Part shown: one piece after another, positions 24,502-33,347 of the stretch | Layout of the letters: each line of letters begins with the position of its first letter | How positions within the stretch are numbered: position 1 is the first letter of the stretch | Assembly: GCF_001542405.1 (NCBI RefSeq) | Contig: NZ_LNCD01000018.1 | Location: 39,600-103,599 of the forward strand | Source: Rhizobium altiplani | GTDB lineage: Bacteria > Pseudomonadota > Alphaproteobacteria > Rhizobiales > Rhizobiaceae | DNA: 64,000 bases | Direction: 5' to 3' | Position numbers and translations under genes: made by a program | Notes under the pieces: model-generated | Told to the model about the DNA's origin: nothing | The model's input: the letters and a program-made list of their open reading frames with translations, nothing else | Database searches by the model: none

Positions 24502-25791
24502 ATGCAATCGATCATTTCTCGTCGTCACCTTCTGAAGACTACCGGAGCCGCTGTTGCTGCGGCGACGGCCAGTAGTCTTTTCGGCCGCTACGCGCAGGCG
24601 CAAGACGCCGAACTGTCTGTGTTCGGCCCGCTACCGCCAGATCCCGCTCCTCCCGGAGCGGCGAAGTTTGCTGAGGCGGCATTCGAAGCGTGGAAAGCGG
24701 CAAATGCGACGTCCGTAAACTATGAGATGCTGGCGTGGCCGCAACTTCATGACCGCATGGCAACTGCCTTCGCATCGGGATCCGCACCTTGGGATATCAT
24801 GTACATGTGCGCGTGGGTCCCCGAGTTCGAAAGCTTCCTCTATCCTTTCGTCGACGATCTCCCGGCCGAATTGATCGCCGACCTTCCGGAGTCCAGTTTT
24901 AAGACGGTCACGTGGAAGGGCAAGCGCTATGGAACCGTCTTCACGCTCTCGCTGCTCAATCTCTTCTATAACAAAGAGCATCTTGAACAGGCGGGTATCA
25001 AGGAGCCCCCAAAAAATTGGGACGACTTCAAGCGATTTACGAAAGAGTTGACCCGCGACGGACGTTTTGGCTACGTCTCGAACTATGCGGAGGCGGCCGG
25101 CATCGGCGGGGCCGCGAGCTACTGGATGGCATTTCTGCAGCAGGCTGGCGGTACGATGTACGGCGAAGACGGCATGCCGGTCTTTAAAGGTGATGCCGGC
25201 GTCGATGCTCTCCAGATGATGCTCGATCTGAAGGCGGCCGGAACCGAGCCGGGTTCGATCTCCTACGCCGGGATCAATGACGCCACCAACGTCTTCTCAT
25301 CCGGTCGCGCGTCGATGATGATGAACTGGCCATTTATGTGGGCGACGGCGCAGGATCCCAAACAGTCGAACATCGTCGGAAAGATGGGCGCTACGATACT
25401 TCCTGCGGGCCCTGCAGGTTCCGCCTCGATCGACGGCACGGACGCCTGGACGATTAGCAATGCCAGCCAACATCCTGACAAGGCCCGAAAGCTGGTTGAG
25501 TTCTTTATGTCAAAAGAAATTCAGAAGCGTCAGGCACTCGATACCGGGTGGTTGCCGTCTCGACTGTCTGTCCTGGGTGATCCGGAGGTCCAGGCGGCAC
25601 TGCCGATCGCAAAGGTGGTGCTTGAGCAGGCGCAACACCCCTATGAGAGTTTTGTCACGCCAGACTTTACCGAGGTAACGCAGGCGATTGGCACTGAAGT
25701 TCAGAAGGCGCTGCAAGGACAGAAGACGGCTATGGAGGCCATTGCTGAAGCGCACGATCTGGTGACGGCGATCGTCAAACGTCGCGGATGA
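24502..25791 (+). CDS. ABC sugar transporter substrate-binding protein
   Basis: 429 aa from the ATG at 24502; the frame is open upstream but the Tat/Sec signal begins here (SRRHLLKTTGAAVAAATASS, cleavage near YAQAQDA). Family-1 extracellular binding protein (MalE/UgpB type): SAPWDIMYMCAWVPEF, LPESSFKTVTWKGKRYGTVF, LFYNKEHLEQAGI, GRASMMMNWPFMWATA. The R-R-x-L-L-K pattern suggests export by Tat. First gene of a four-gene importer controlled by the same operator type as the catabolic operon, so it probably imports that pathway's compound. Confidence 0.85.
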   Translation: MQSIISRRHLLKTTGAAVAAATASSLFGRYAQAQDAELSVFGPLPPDPAPPGAAKFAEAAFEAWKAANATSVNYEMLAWPQLHDRMATAFASGSAPWDIMYMCAWVPEFESFLYPFVDDLPAELIADLPESSFKTVTWKGKRYGTVFTLSLLNLFYNKEHLEQAGIKEPPKNWDDFKRFTKELTRDGRFGYVSNYAEAAGIGGAASYWMAFLQQAGGTMYGEDGMPVFKGDAGVDALQMMLDLKAAGTEPGSISYAGINDATNVFSSGRASMMMNWPFMWATAQDPKQSNIVGKMGATILPAGPAGSASIDGTDAWTISNASQHPDKARKLVEFFMSKEIQKRQALDTGWLPSRLSVLGDPEVQAALPIAKVVLEQAQHPYESFVTPDFTEVTQAIGTEVQKALQGQKTAMEAIAEAHDLVTAIVKRRG

Positions 25792-25811
25792 TGTCCCCAG
25801 AGGTGATATAG

Positions 25812-26714
25812 ATGGCCACAACATTCGAGAAACGCCGACAGATGGTCGGCGTTGTTCTTATCGCGCCTGCACTAATCGTCATAGCCGGGATCCTTGGTTA
25901 TCCGATCGTAAGGTCGGCATTGCTCGCGCTCCATGACGTCAAGCTCAGAGCCGGCAAACTCGATCAGGTCTGGGTTGGACTGGCGAACTTTAGGCAGATG
26001 TTTTCTGACCAAGGTCTGCAGCACGCCGCATTAAACACGCTTTACTTTTCCGCAATGGAGGTCATCCTCGTTGTCGGGATCGGTTTGGGCGTTGCGCTGC
26101 TTTTGAACCAGCCACAGGGCAGAAGTGGGTTTCTAAAGATATTGCTTGTTGTCCCTTGGGCAATCGCCCCGGTGGCCAACGCCGTGCTGTGGAAGTGGAT
26201 TCTCAACTCCAACTACGGGGTTTTGAATGCCCTGCTAAAGACACTTGGGCTGATTGATGGCTACCAGGTCTGGCTGGGGACGCCGTTCAGTGCATTGAAT
26301 TTCCTGCTTCTCGTCGACGTATGGAAGTCTATACCTTTTGTCACACTCCTGATGCTGGCGGGTCTCCAGCGGGTGCCTGTCGCCCTGCACAAGGCAGCGT
26401 ACATGGATGGCGCAAACAGCTTCCAAAGCTTTCGCTATATCACACTGCCAGCCATCAAGGACGCTATCGGGATTGCAGTGATCCTCCAGACGATCTGGTC
26501 GCTACGGGTATTTGACATCATTTTCGTTCTCACGCGTGGGGGCCCCGCTGACGGAACAGTGCTTCTGAATTTCCTGGCCTACCGGGTCACGTTCAATTTC
26601 CTTGATATCGGCTACGGCGCGGCAATCGCGAACGTCATCTTCATCCTGACGTTCATGCTTGCCATTGGCTATCTGTGGCTCCTCAAACCCAAGCCCACGG
26701 CAGGTGCAAAATGA
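25812..26714 (+). CDS. ABC sugar transporter permease (MalF type)
   Basis: 300 aa, about six membrane segments (for example VGVVLIAPALIVIAGILGY, ILLVVPWAIAPVANAVLW). The EAA-loop of sugar permeases is seen as AAYMDGANSFQSFRYITLP. Begins 20 bases after the binding-protein stop and overlaps the second permease by ATGA. Confidence 0.9.
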   Translation: MATTFEKRRQMVGVVLIAPALIVIAGILGYPIVRSALLALHDVKLRAGKLDQVWVGLANFRQMFSDQGLQHAALNTLYFSAMEVILVVGIGLGVALLLNQPQGRSGFLKILLVVPWAIAPVANAVLWKWILNSNYGVLNALLKTLGLIDGYQVWLGTPFSALNFLLLVDVWKSIPFVTLLMLAGLQRVPVALHKAAYMDGANSFQSFRYITLPAIKDAIGIAVILQTIWSLRVFDIIFVLTRGGPADGTVLLNFLAYRVTFNFLDIGYGAAIANVIFILTFMLAIGYLWLLKPKPTAGAK

Positions 26715-27559
26715 GCTTTCAGGCCTATCGCAACGGCGGGCCAGTCAAAAGGGTCGCTGTCTATTTCGGGTTGACGGTGTTTGTTGTCTGGTCAATTGCA
26801 CCGATCGTATGGCTTATTGTGTCGAGCCTGCTGGAACAAAGTGCGTTGATCGCCCAGCCACCGGATCTTTCGCCATCCAACTTTACGGTCGACAACTTCG
26901 TCACCGTGGCGGCATCTGCAGCTGCGCTCGGGCGTGGCGTGGTAAACTCGCTCATCGTCTCGCTGTTCTCCACGGCACTCGCCCTGGCTTTGGGAGCACC
27001 GGCAGCCTACGCGCTCGCTCGCCTGTCCGTTCCCTTTTCGAATGCGCTCGGGTTTATCATTCTTGCAACACAGATGCTGCCGGGGATCGCGATTGCAATA
27101 CCGCTGTTTCTGATCATCAGCTATTTGGGCCTGATCGACAGCGTGCTGACCTTGGGCGTCGTTTATCTGTCGTTCAACCTCCCGATCGTCATCTGGATTT
27201 TGCGCGGATTTTTCCTCAGCATTCCCGTCGGGATCGAAAAGGCAGCAGCCGTCGACGGCGCGGGTGTACTGCGAACGTTCTGGTACATCATCTTGCCGAT
27301 TTCGATCCCCCCTATGGGAGCAGCCGCCGTGTTCGCGTTCATTGAGGCGTGGAACGAATTCTTCTTCGCTTTGATACTGACACGACAGAGCGCGCAAACA
27401 GTGCCGCTCGCGATCGCCCAGTTTGCGGGACAATATCAAACAGTGTTCGGGCAGATGATGGCGGCTGCCGTGATCAGCGTCGCGCCCGTCATCGTGATCG
27501 CAACAATCTTCCGGGACCAGATCATCCGCGGTTTCGCCGACGGCATGATGAAAGGATAG
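26711..27559 (+). CDS. ABC sugar transporter permease (MalG type)
   Basis: 282 aa from the ATG at 26711 that overlaps the previous stop. Membrane segments include VAVYFGLTVFVVWSIAPIVW and GFIILATQMLPGIAIAIPL. The EAA-loop is EKAAAVDGAGVLRTFWYIIL. Partner of the MalF-type subunit in the importer. Confidence 0.9.
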   Translation: MSFQAYRNGGPVKRVAVYFGLTVFVVWSIAPIVWLIVSSLLEQSALIAQPPDLSPSNFTVDNFVTVAASAAALGRGVVNSLIVSLFSTALALALGAPAAYALARLSVPFSNALGFIILATQMLPGIAIAIPLFLIISYLGLIDSVLTLGVVYLSFNLPIVIWILRGFFLSIPVGIEKAAAVDGAGVLRTFWYIILPISIPPMGAAAVFAFIEAWNEFFFALILTRQSAQTVPLAIAQFAGQYQTVFGQMMAAAVISVAPVIVIATIFRDQIIRGFADGMMKG

Positions 27560-27562
27560 ACA

Positions 27563-28627
27563 GTGACTGACGTAAGGTTGAAAGAGGTTTCCAAACGCTT
27601 CGGTAGCTTCCAAGTCTGCCACAATATCGATCTTGATATAAAGGCAGGCGAATTCATCACGCTTCTGGGCTCGTCCGGTTGCGGCAAAACCACCACCCTC
27701 AACATGGTCGCGGGCCTTGAAGACAGCACCTCCGGTGACATTCTGATTGGCGGAAGACGTGTCAATGACTTGTCGCCGGTCGAGCGCGACGTGGCGATGG
27801 TGTTCCAGAACTATGCGCTCTATCCGCATATGACAGTTGCGCAGAATATCGGGTTTACGCTGAAGATGCGCGGCGTCGCCGCATCAGTGATCCGGGAGAA
27901 GGTCCAGAAACTTGCAGCCTCTCTGGAACTCGACCATGTACTTGAGAGATTTCCAGCGCAGCTCTCCGGGGGGCAGCAACAAAGAGTAGCGATCGGCCGC
28001 GCCCTCATTCGAGAGCCGCGTATCTTCTTGTTCGATGAGCCATTCTCGAACCTTGATGCTTCGCTCCGAGTAAAGATGCGCACGGAAGTCAAGCAACTAC
28101 ATGTGCAGCAGAACGTGACTTCGATTTTCGTGACCCATGACCAGGAAGAGGCGATGTCGATATCGGACAGGATCGCCGTCATGTATCGCGGGCGCGTTGA
28201 GCAGTTTGGCACCCCCGAGGAAATCTATGCACGACCGGCCACCCGTTACGTCGCTTCGTTTATCGGGAGCCCGCAGATCGAGCTCCTCGATGGGGTTTTA
28301 GCCGAAGCAAACGGATCTATGTTCATTCGTGCCGGCGAGCAGACGCTTCCGGTGAACGTTGCTCCACGCAATTTCAAGGTCGGCAGACCAGTGGAGTTCG
28401 GCGTTCGGCCGGAGCACGTTCGCCTCGGTGAAACCGGACTTGAAGGCCGGGTGCATATGCTTCAGCCGGTCGGGCCGGCGACCCATGTAAACATCGATAC
28501 AGCGGCTGGCAAGTTCACTGCAAGCGTGCCGGGCTTCCTCCAGGCTAAAACAGGTGATGCAGTCAAAATCGATATTCAGGCGCCGCATGTGCATGTATTC
28601 GACAAGGAAACAGGTGTTCGACTTTGA
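27563..28627 (+). CDS. ABC transporter ATP-binding subunit (MsmK/UgpC type)
   Basis: 354 aa, GTG start three bases after the permease stop. Walker A LLGSSGCGKTTTLNMVAGL, signature LSGGQQQRVAIGRAL, Walker B IFLFDEPFSNLD and switch VTHDQEEAM. A C-terminal TOBE/MalK-type regulatory domain follows (GVRPEHVRLGETG). Drives the importer encoded just upstream. Confidence 0.92.
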   Translation: MTDVRLKEVSKRFGSFQVCHNIDLDIKAGEFITLLGSSGCGKTTTLNMVAGLEDSTSGDILIGGRRVNDLSPVERDVAMVFQNYALYPHMTVAQNIGFTLKMRGVAASVIREKVQKLAASLELDHVLERFPAQLSGGQQQRVAIGRALIREPRIFLFDEPFSNLDASLRVKMRTEVKQLHVQQNVTSIFVTHDQEEAMSISDRIAVMYRGRVEQFGTPEEIYARPATRYVASFIGSPQIELLDGVLAEANGSMFIRAGEQTLPVNVAPRNFKVGRPVEFGVRPEHVRLGETGLEGRVHMLQPVGPATHVNIDTAAGKFTASVPGFLQAKTGDAVKIDIQAPHVHVFDKETGVRL

Positions 28628-29380
28628 AGGTCCGTTAGTTATAGATGGCGGTGGTGTCTGCGTTTCCTCGTTAACAGGAGGCCACCGGTTCTGCCCTATG
28701 TATACGCAGGCAACCGGTTGCCGCATCGGATCGTGCCGCACGCACGACTGGCCACCCCGGCGAGATCTTCGAAAGGCTTCCCGTTGGACGGAAACGTTCC
28801 GCACGCCAACGTCGATGGATTTCCTGCGTCTGCATCATCGTCGCTCACCGTCCGATCAGGAGGTCATCCAGCTTATCTCCGCTTTGCATATCAGTGACAA
28901 GCCTCCGGAAATCAATCGTGTGATTGTGGGCATGACAGGCGCCCGACGGATCGGAGCTAACGCGCCTTTCGCGTTCGTGAGGTGATCTTGCGATGATGCC
29001 AGCTATCGAGCAGCATCAACGGTTCTATAATGGAACCAGCCGGAAACGAAATCTCACCGCCATTCGGACCCCGGAGAATAGCCGAAAGTCCAACGTGGCT
29101 CCTGGCCTGGGAGGGGCATCAACGCCTGCCATTAGGTTCACTCGGCTGTTGTCGATCCCTGCTCGACGACGGCCGTTTCCCTCTCGGCTTTCTATACCGG
29201 TCGTGCCGCAGCTCGGCTTAGCGCCCATCCTCCTCGCCGGCCACGGGGTAAATCTCTAGTGGCCATTCTTCATCCCAACGCTTCGCGCGCCATAGCGAAA
29301 GTCATGAACATGCGCAGCCGCGGTCGAGAGCGAGGCCACGTGGTAGCGGCGCGAGACCTCCATGAATTCTTATAAATTGC
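28628..29380. other. No gene recognised
   Basis: About 750 bases after the importer. A 143-codon plus frame overlaps the end of the ATPase gene and has no protein-like motifs. Codon use and many competing frames suggest decayed DNA. Confidence 0.4.
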
Positions 29381-29389
29381 TTGGAGAGG

Positions 29390-29596
29390 ATGATGGCGAA
29401 CACATTGCCCCTTTGCCCCCTGCAAATGAACTCGCTTCGGCGGCTGAAACAGGGCCGCACGCTTGAAGAGGTTGCCATAATCGAGGGCCGAAGTATCGGT
29501 GACATAGAGCGTTGTTTGGCCGATGCATTGGTGCTGCTCGGCGTGGCGTCGATCGAGGAAGCCATTCTCAAGATCGAACACGCTCAATCGGAGTAA
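29390..29596 (+). CDS. Small helix-turn-helix-like protein, hypothetical
   Basis: 68 aa. A Shine-Dalgarno-like GGAGAGG lies directly before two ATGs (29390, 29393), so the exact start is unclear; the second gives better spacing. The sequence LRRLKQGRTLEEVAIIEGRS, IGDIERCLADALVLLG has the pattern of a helix-turn-helix of the sigma-70 region 4 or LuxR kind, short of any sensor domain. Surrounded by decayed sequence, so it may be a fragment. Function unknown. Confidence 0.45.
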   Translation: MMANTLPLCPLQMNSLRRLKQGRTLEEVAIIEGRSIGDIERCLADALVLLGVASIEEAILKIEHAQSE

Positions 29597-29859
29597 GCAT
29601 AATGATGCAGCTCCTAACCTGCTAAGGCTCCTGCATCACCTGCAAGAGGCTTGAACCTGCCAACGTTCGGAGGCTAATCAAACGTTCGTTCGAGGCAACT
29701 CACAGTATTGCCGTGACCGCCTGGGATTCTCAGTTGCGGCCGGAGCCACTTGCTGGCAGCCCCGGCGATGACGCATGGCTACTGGCCCGCCCCGCTTTGA
29801 TCAAACGCGACCGCCTCCCCACGGCAACGTGACATCGCCTATGCACCGGCCGCTGGACG

Positions 29860-30050
29860 ATTACGAGAACCTCAATGGTGCCATGTGCCGCAAGGAAGCC
29901 CGTACCCTGTCGCAGTCATTGACGCTGCGACAGGTGCGTCGGCTGCTGAAGCGGATACGAGCTGGAGGCGCAGCGTCAACCCGGCACAAGGCGATAGGCC
30001 GACCGTCGAACACCGGATCATGCAAAGGATTTTCGCGGCCTAACCGCGGT
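29860..30050 (+). mobile_element. Transposase N-terminal fragment (ISNCY-like)
   Basis: Reads LSQSLTLRQVRRLLKRIRAG, GAASTRHKAIGRPSN: the paired helix-turn-helix start of an integrase-core transposase of the ISNCY type. No DDE domain follows before the RTX-type gene. A dead remnant. Confidence 0.6.
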
Positions 30051-30132
30051 TTCCCGACGCGGGAACCTGAACAAGCGGAAGCGACGCAGCAACTGGAGGC
30101 TTGGCGCGCGAACCCGCCCAAGCATCCTGCGA

Positions 30133-30941
30133 TCAGACAAAGGTGAAGTCGGAGGGGGTAAGGTGCATGTTAGCCAGGTCTGAGACGCTACCTACTTCCG
30201 ACAAGTGGGCGAAGACATCCACGTGATTAGGCGAAGTAACATACGCTAAATCGACGGTCCTGGTATCGGCGTTGTGGTAGACGATGATGTCGCCGGCGCT
30301 CTCTCCGGATATAGCGCTCGTTGCGTCAGACCCGCTGGCGAAACTCTGGTCTGTGATTACCACGACGTGTTCACCGCTCGCACCCGAGGCCTTGCCCTCA
30401 TAGAAGGTATCAACGGTGGAACCCGCCTGAAGGTCGGCGTGATTGATAAAGTTCGCACCACTATTATCGTTGCCCAATCCCTTCACATCGAAAGCGAAAG
30501 TATCTTGAGCCGGGTTAAAATCCAGGATCGTCGATACCGGTTCCGGGATTGGCCCAAAATAAAGCCCCGGCTCTGGAGTGCCCGGCGTCGGATTGTGGAA
30601 CTGGAAAACGAACGTGTCGGAGCCTTCGCCTCCTGCCAACGAATCCCTACCGTCCCCCACGAAGAGTGTGTCATTGCCTCTTCCACCATCGATATAGTCG
30701 TCGTCGTGACTAATGATGCGCGGCTGGTCGTGCCCATTGTCGCCGGAGAGAATGTCGTTACCGTCATCGCCATGGATTTGATCGCCGCCCGGACCACCGA
30801 TCACATGGTCGTCCCCCCTCCACTGAACACGCGGTCGGCGCCCGCACGAGCGTAGATCTTGTCATCGCCACCTTTGCCAACGATCATATCGTTACCATTG
30901 CTGCCCTCGATGATATCATTGGATTCTGTTCCCAAATACAT
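30133..30941 (-). pseudogene. RTX-type calcium-binding protein, single frameshift
   Basis: From the ATG at 30941 the minus strand reads MYLGTESNDIIEGSNGNDMI and GKGGDDKIYARAGADRVFSG, i.e. glycine/aspartate-rich nonapeptides of the hemolysin-type Ca-binding repeat. A stop follows at 30801 just after a run of six G (six C on the plus strand, near 30813). Adding one base restores the frame into DDHVIGGPGGDQIHGDDGND, further repeats and a C-terminal domain with ILDFNPAQDTFAFDVKG ending at 30133, typical of the type I secretion end of RTX proteins. An AGGAG lies upstream of 30941. Without the frameshift it would be about 270 aa, likely secreted. Confidence 0.75.
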
Positions 30942-31041
30942 GCTTCTAAAGCTCCTAATGTTACTAGGTTTGGTTATTACGGGACTCCCTATAACCGCGA
31001 CCACCCACTCTGTGAAATTCTCTGTTTGAATACAAAGCATC

Positions 31042-31619
31042 GACGGAACGGATGATTAAGCGCACATCAAGAACAACGTTGGCCTCCCGTGGTGCCGATT
31101 AAAAAGCTCGATCCGATTCTACGGCTGGTTCTCAAATCGGGTTTGTCACGTTGGCACGATTTGTGGTCAGGTCGTGAATTGGCTCTTTGAATGCGAATGA
31201 TTGTTAAGCGTCTTTTGCTCCACGCCCGGTTACTGTCTTTCCGAGGCCGTTAAGTGTGCGGCCGGGCACCCACTGGTCGACTGACAAGGTTACGGCAAAT
31301 CACCGTCCGTCACTGGGACATCGGGGACTGTATTGATGGGGTTGTCTTCTCTGTTCGGCGTGGTGAGGTCAAACACCTTCTGACTGTCCGTAGCTACGGT
31401 TATTGATGTCTTCGCAGTATCGCGCTTCTCTCCGGGATCCACTGTGCGGCCCTCACACTATGGGACCAGAAGAATGAGGCGGAACAATTTAATCGGCGAC
31501 CTGATCGCAAAAAACGACCGTACTAAACAACCACGCGAACTCACCATCCGTCGTCCTGCGAAGGACATCTTTCCACCGGCGGCGAAATCTTCTTGTCTCC
31601 TTTTTCTCGTTACCCTGAT
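31042..31619. other. No gene recognised
   Basis: Nearly 580 bases upstream of the RTX-type gene. The first part should hold its promoter; I see no clear -35/-10 pair. A plus-strand frame from 31444 overlaps IS110 debris and looks accidental. Confidence 0.4.
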
Positions 31620-32170
31620 TGCTAACTACGCAGCAACAGGCAGCCTCTCCTGTGTCCAGCAGAATTCGGTTCCGTCACTCCACAATGCAATGCATGATCA
31701 CCGCAAGCCGTCGGGCCAAGGCTACAACCGCCTTTTGCCTACCGCGGCGTTTGGCGATATTCATCGCCCACGCTTTTTAGCCACGACAATTTCTTAATGG
31801 TTACAAGCAGGACTTGCGCTGCTTCGTACAGCAGGGATCGCATCATCGCGTCACCGCAACAAGATACCCGCCCGCCCCGTTTGCTTTCACCAACTCGTTC
31901 AGTCTCGGCGCTATTATGGACGCGTCGAACGGCGGCTGGCTTTGGGTCGCCAGGTTGATGAGAGTGAGGTCGCCGCAAGGTTCAAGAACGGTCCTTTTAC
32001 GAAGACCGAGAAGGAGCGAACCAACGTCAAGCGCCCATCGACAACACCGAATAGGACCGACCCCTGCAAGCTCGCCGGGTACAAACGCCCCCGACGAGCT
32101 TCGGCAACGGCGACGCTGTCTTACGGTCGATCGAAAATACCGTCCCGGGCGCTGCGCTTTTGGTCGTAGC
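31620..32170 (-). mobile_element. IS110-family transposase remnant
   Basis: Frameshifted pieces in the order of an IS110 transposase C-terminal (helix-hairpin-helix) domain: ELAGVGPI near 32060, VGSLLGL-like, ESKRGGRVSCCGDAMMRSLL, YEAAQVLLVTIKKLSWLK, then after another shift KAVVALARRLAVIMH and a stop-interrupted tail. At least three frame changes; the N-terminal DEDD catalytic domain is absent. Confidence 0.75.
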
Positions 32171-32182
32171 GCTAATGGGCAG

Positions 32183-32902
32183 CTAGTGGGCAAGCAGAGG
32201 TGGAGCAGGGAAGTCCAGTACATTGCTCGTATAGCTTTCGACCAGCGCACTGAACGGAGTGCCGTCCTGAAGCTTCAGCACTGCATGATGTTCGAGAAGA
32301 AAGGGCGGTAGTACAAGAGATGATCCCGTTGCGGGTGTCGGTAGCTCCTTTTCTACGTCCCATCCTTCTGGAAGAGGGGACCACAGCAAATTGGAAGATA
32401 GATTTGTGCGGGTGAAATTAAGAGATTGGACGGCTCTGCCAAAGGCGACGTCGCTCGTATTCAACGCTTTATTCATGTCCATTGTCAGCCTTGCCGGAAC
32501 ATACCAATTGTCGGCCTCAGAAAGGACGCGATTGCCGCAAACGAGGCGGACATGTCGGTAGGCGATGGGCTCGTCGGGGCCGACCGCCAGAAGTTCTCGG
32601 ATGCGGCTATCGACGGGCTTGTCTCGGCCGCGAACCCGCTGTGCAACGATCTTAGAACCTAGCGGTGCGAGCTTGTGTCCGGCACACCAGCGATCGAGCG
32701 TCAAAGTGGCGCTAGCATTACTCAGGAGATTTGCATTCAAGGTCTGCAGAATCGCAAGTGCCTCAATCCGTGCCGTTGGCGTGTTAGGCCATTGCACCGT
32801 GGTGAACGAATCCTGCGCCGATATGCTATGCGCGGCCAGCATGATCGCAGCAGCAGGTGCAAATGCGATAACCCGTATAAACTTCCAACAGTAAATTGAC
32901 AC
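32183..32902 (-). CDS. Exported chorismate-lyase (UbiC)-like protein
   Basis: 239 aa with a signal peptide (VIAFAPAAAIMLAAHSISAQ, cleavage near residue 30). The mature part resembles the chorismate pyruvate-lyase/UTRA-like fold: ALAILQTLNANLLSNASATL, TLDRWCAGHKLA, YRHVRLVCGNRVLSEADNWY, VPARLTMDMNKALNT and FGRAVQSLNFTRTNLSSNLL. The GNRVLSEADNWYVP segment sits where UbiC proteins carry their product-binding Arg/Glu. Export to the periplasm is unusual for UbiC, so a ubiquinone role is doubtful. It is divergent from the nod box and nodM. Similar exported proteins are usually left as hypothetical. Confidence 0.6.
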   Translation of the reverse strand: MSIYCWKFIRVIAFAPAAAIMLAAHSISAQDSFTTVQWPNTPTARIEALAILQTLNANLLSNASATLTLDRWCAGHKLAPLGSKIVAQRVRGRDKPVDSRIRELLAVGPDEPIAYRHVRLVCGNRVLSEADNWYVPARLTMDMNKALNTSDVAFGRAVQSLNFTRTNLSSNLLWSPLPEGWDVEKELPTPATGSSLVLPPFLLEHHAVLKLQDGTPFSALVESYTSNVLDFPAPPLLAH

Positions 32903-33118
32903 GAAAAGTCATCCTTTGTGGCGAGTTTGATGAGCGTTGAGACGATTTTTATTGCCAGGGAGGCTTTCCCACAAGCCCCGCTCGAAGGGGACTCCTAGAA
33001 CGCGGTGTGAGCGGACGCTAGGATGATGGGGGCCGCCTCGGACATAAACCGGCCGGTTTCCAAAGGCAGGAGTAACGTCCGTCATAATGCCTCAGCAGCC
33101 ATCACTGGTGCCATGACA

Positions 33119-33166
33119 ATCCATGACGTAAATGGGTGCGATCCAAAGAATCGATTTTTCCAATAA
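33119..33166 (+). promoter_or_regulatory. nod box (NodD-binding site) upstream of nodM
   Basis: The segment starting ATCCATGACGTAAATG and continuing GATCCAAAGAATCGATTTTT, CCAAT follows the 47-49 bp rhizobial nod box consensus. The proximal LysR-type half keeps ATC-N9-GAT (ATCCAAAGAATCGAT); the distal half has AAT in place of GAT. It points rightward with 180 bases to the nodM start, so flavonoid-activated NodD should drive nodM and probably the genes after it. Confidence 0.85.
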
Positions 33167-33347
33167 GTCGAGTGCCGTTAGAACGCGTTGAATTTTACTT
33201 AGCGCGACAACATGACGGTTTTGCCACGAAGTTCCGACGGAATTTTAGCTGTCATGGCGATCAAAGACTGATTGTAGCTTCGCTCACTCCAGACTGACGG
33301 GACTAGGTGAGCGCGTTGTGGCCGATATGCGAAAACGCGGAGAGTGT

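Noticed and set aside
26792..27829. 345-codon minus-strand open frame
   Set aside because: Antisense to the permease and ATPase genes; His/Arg/Asp-rich composition of a shadow frame.
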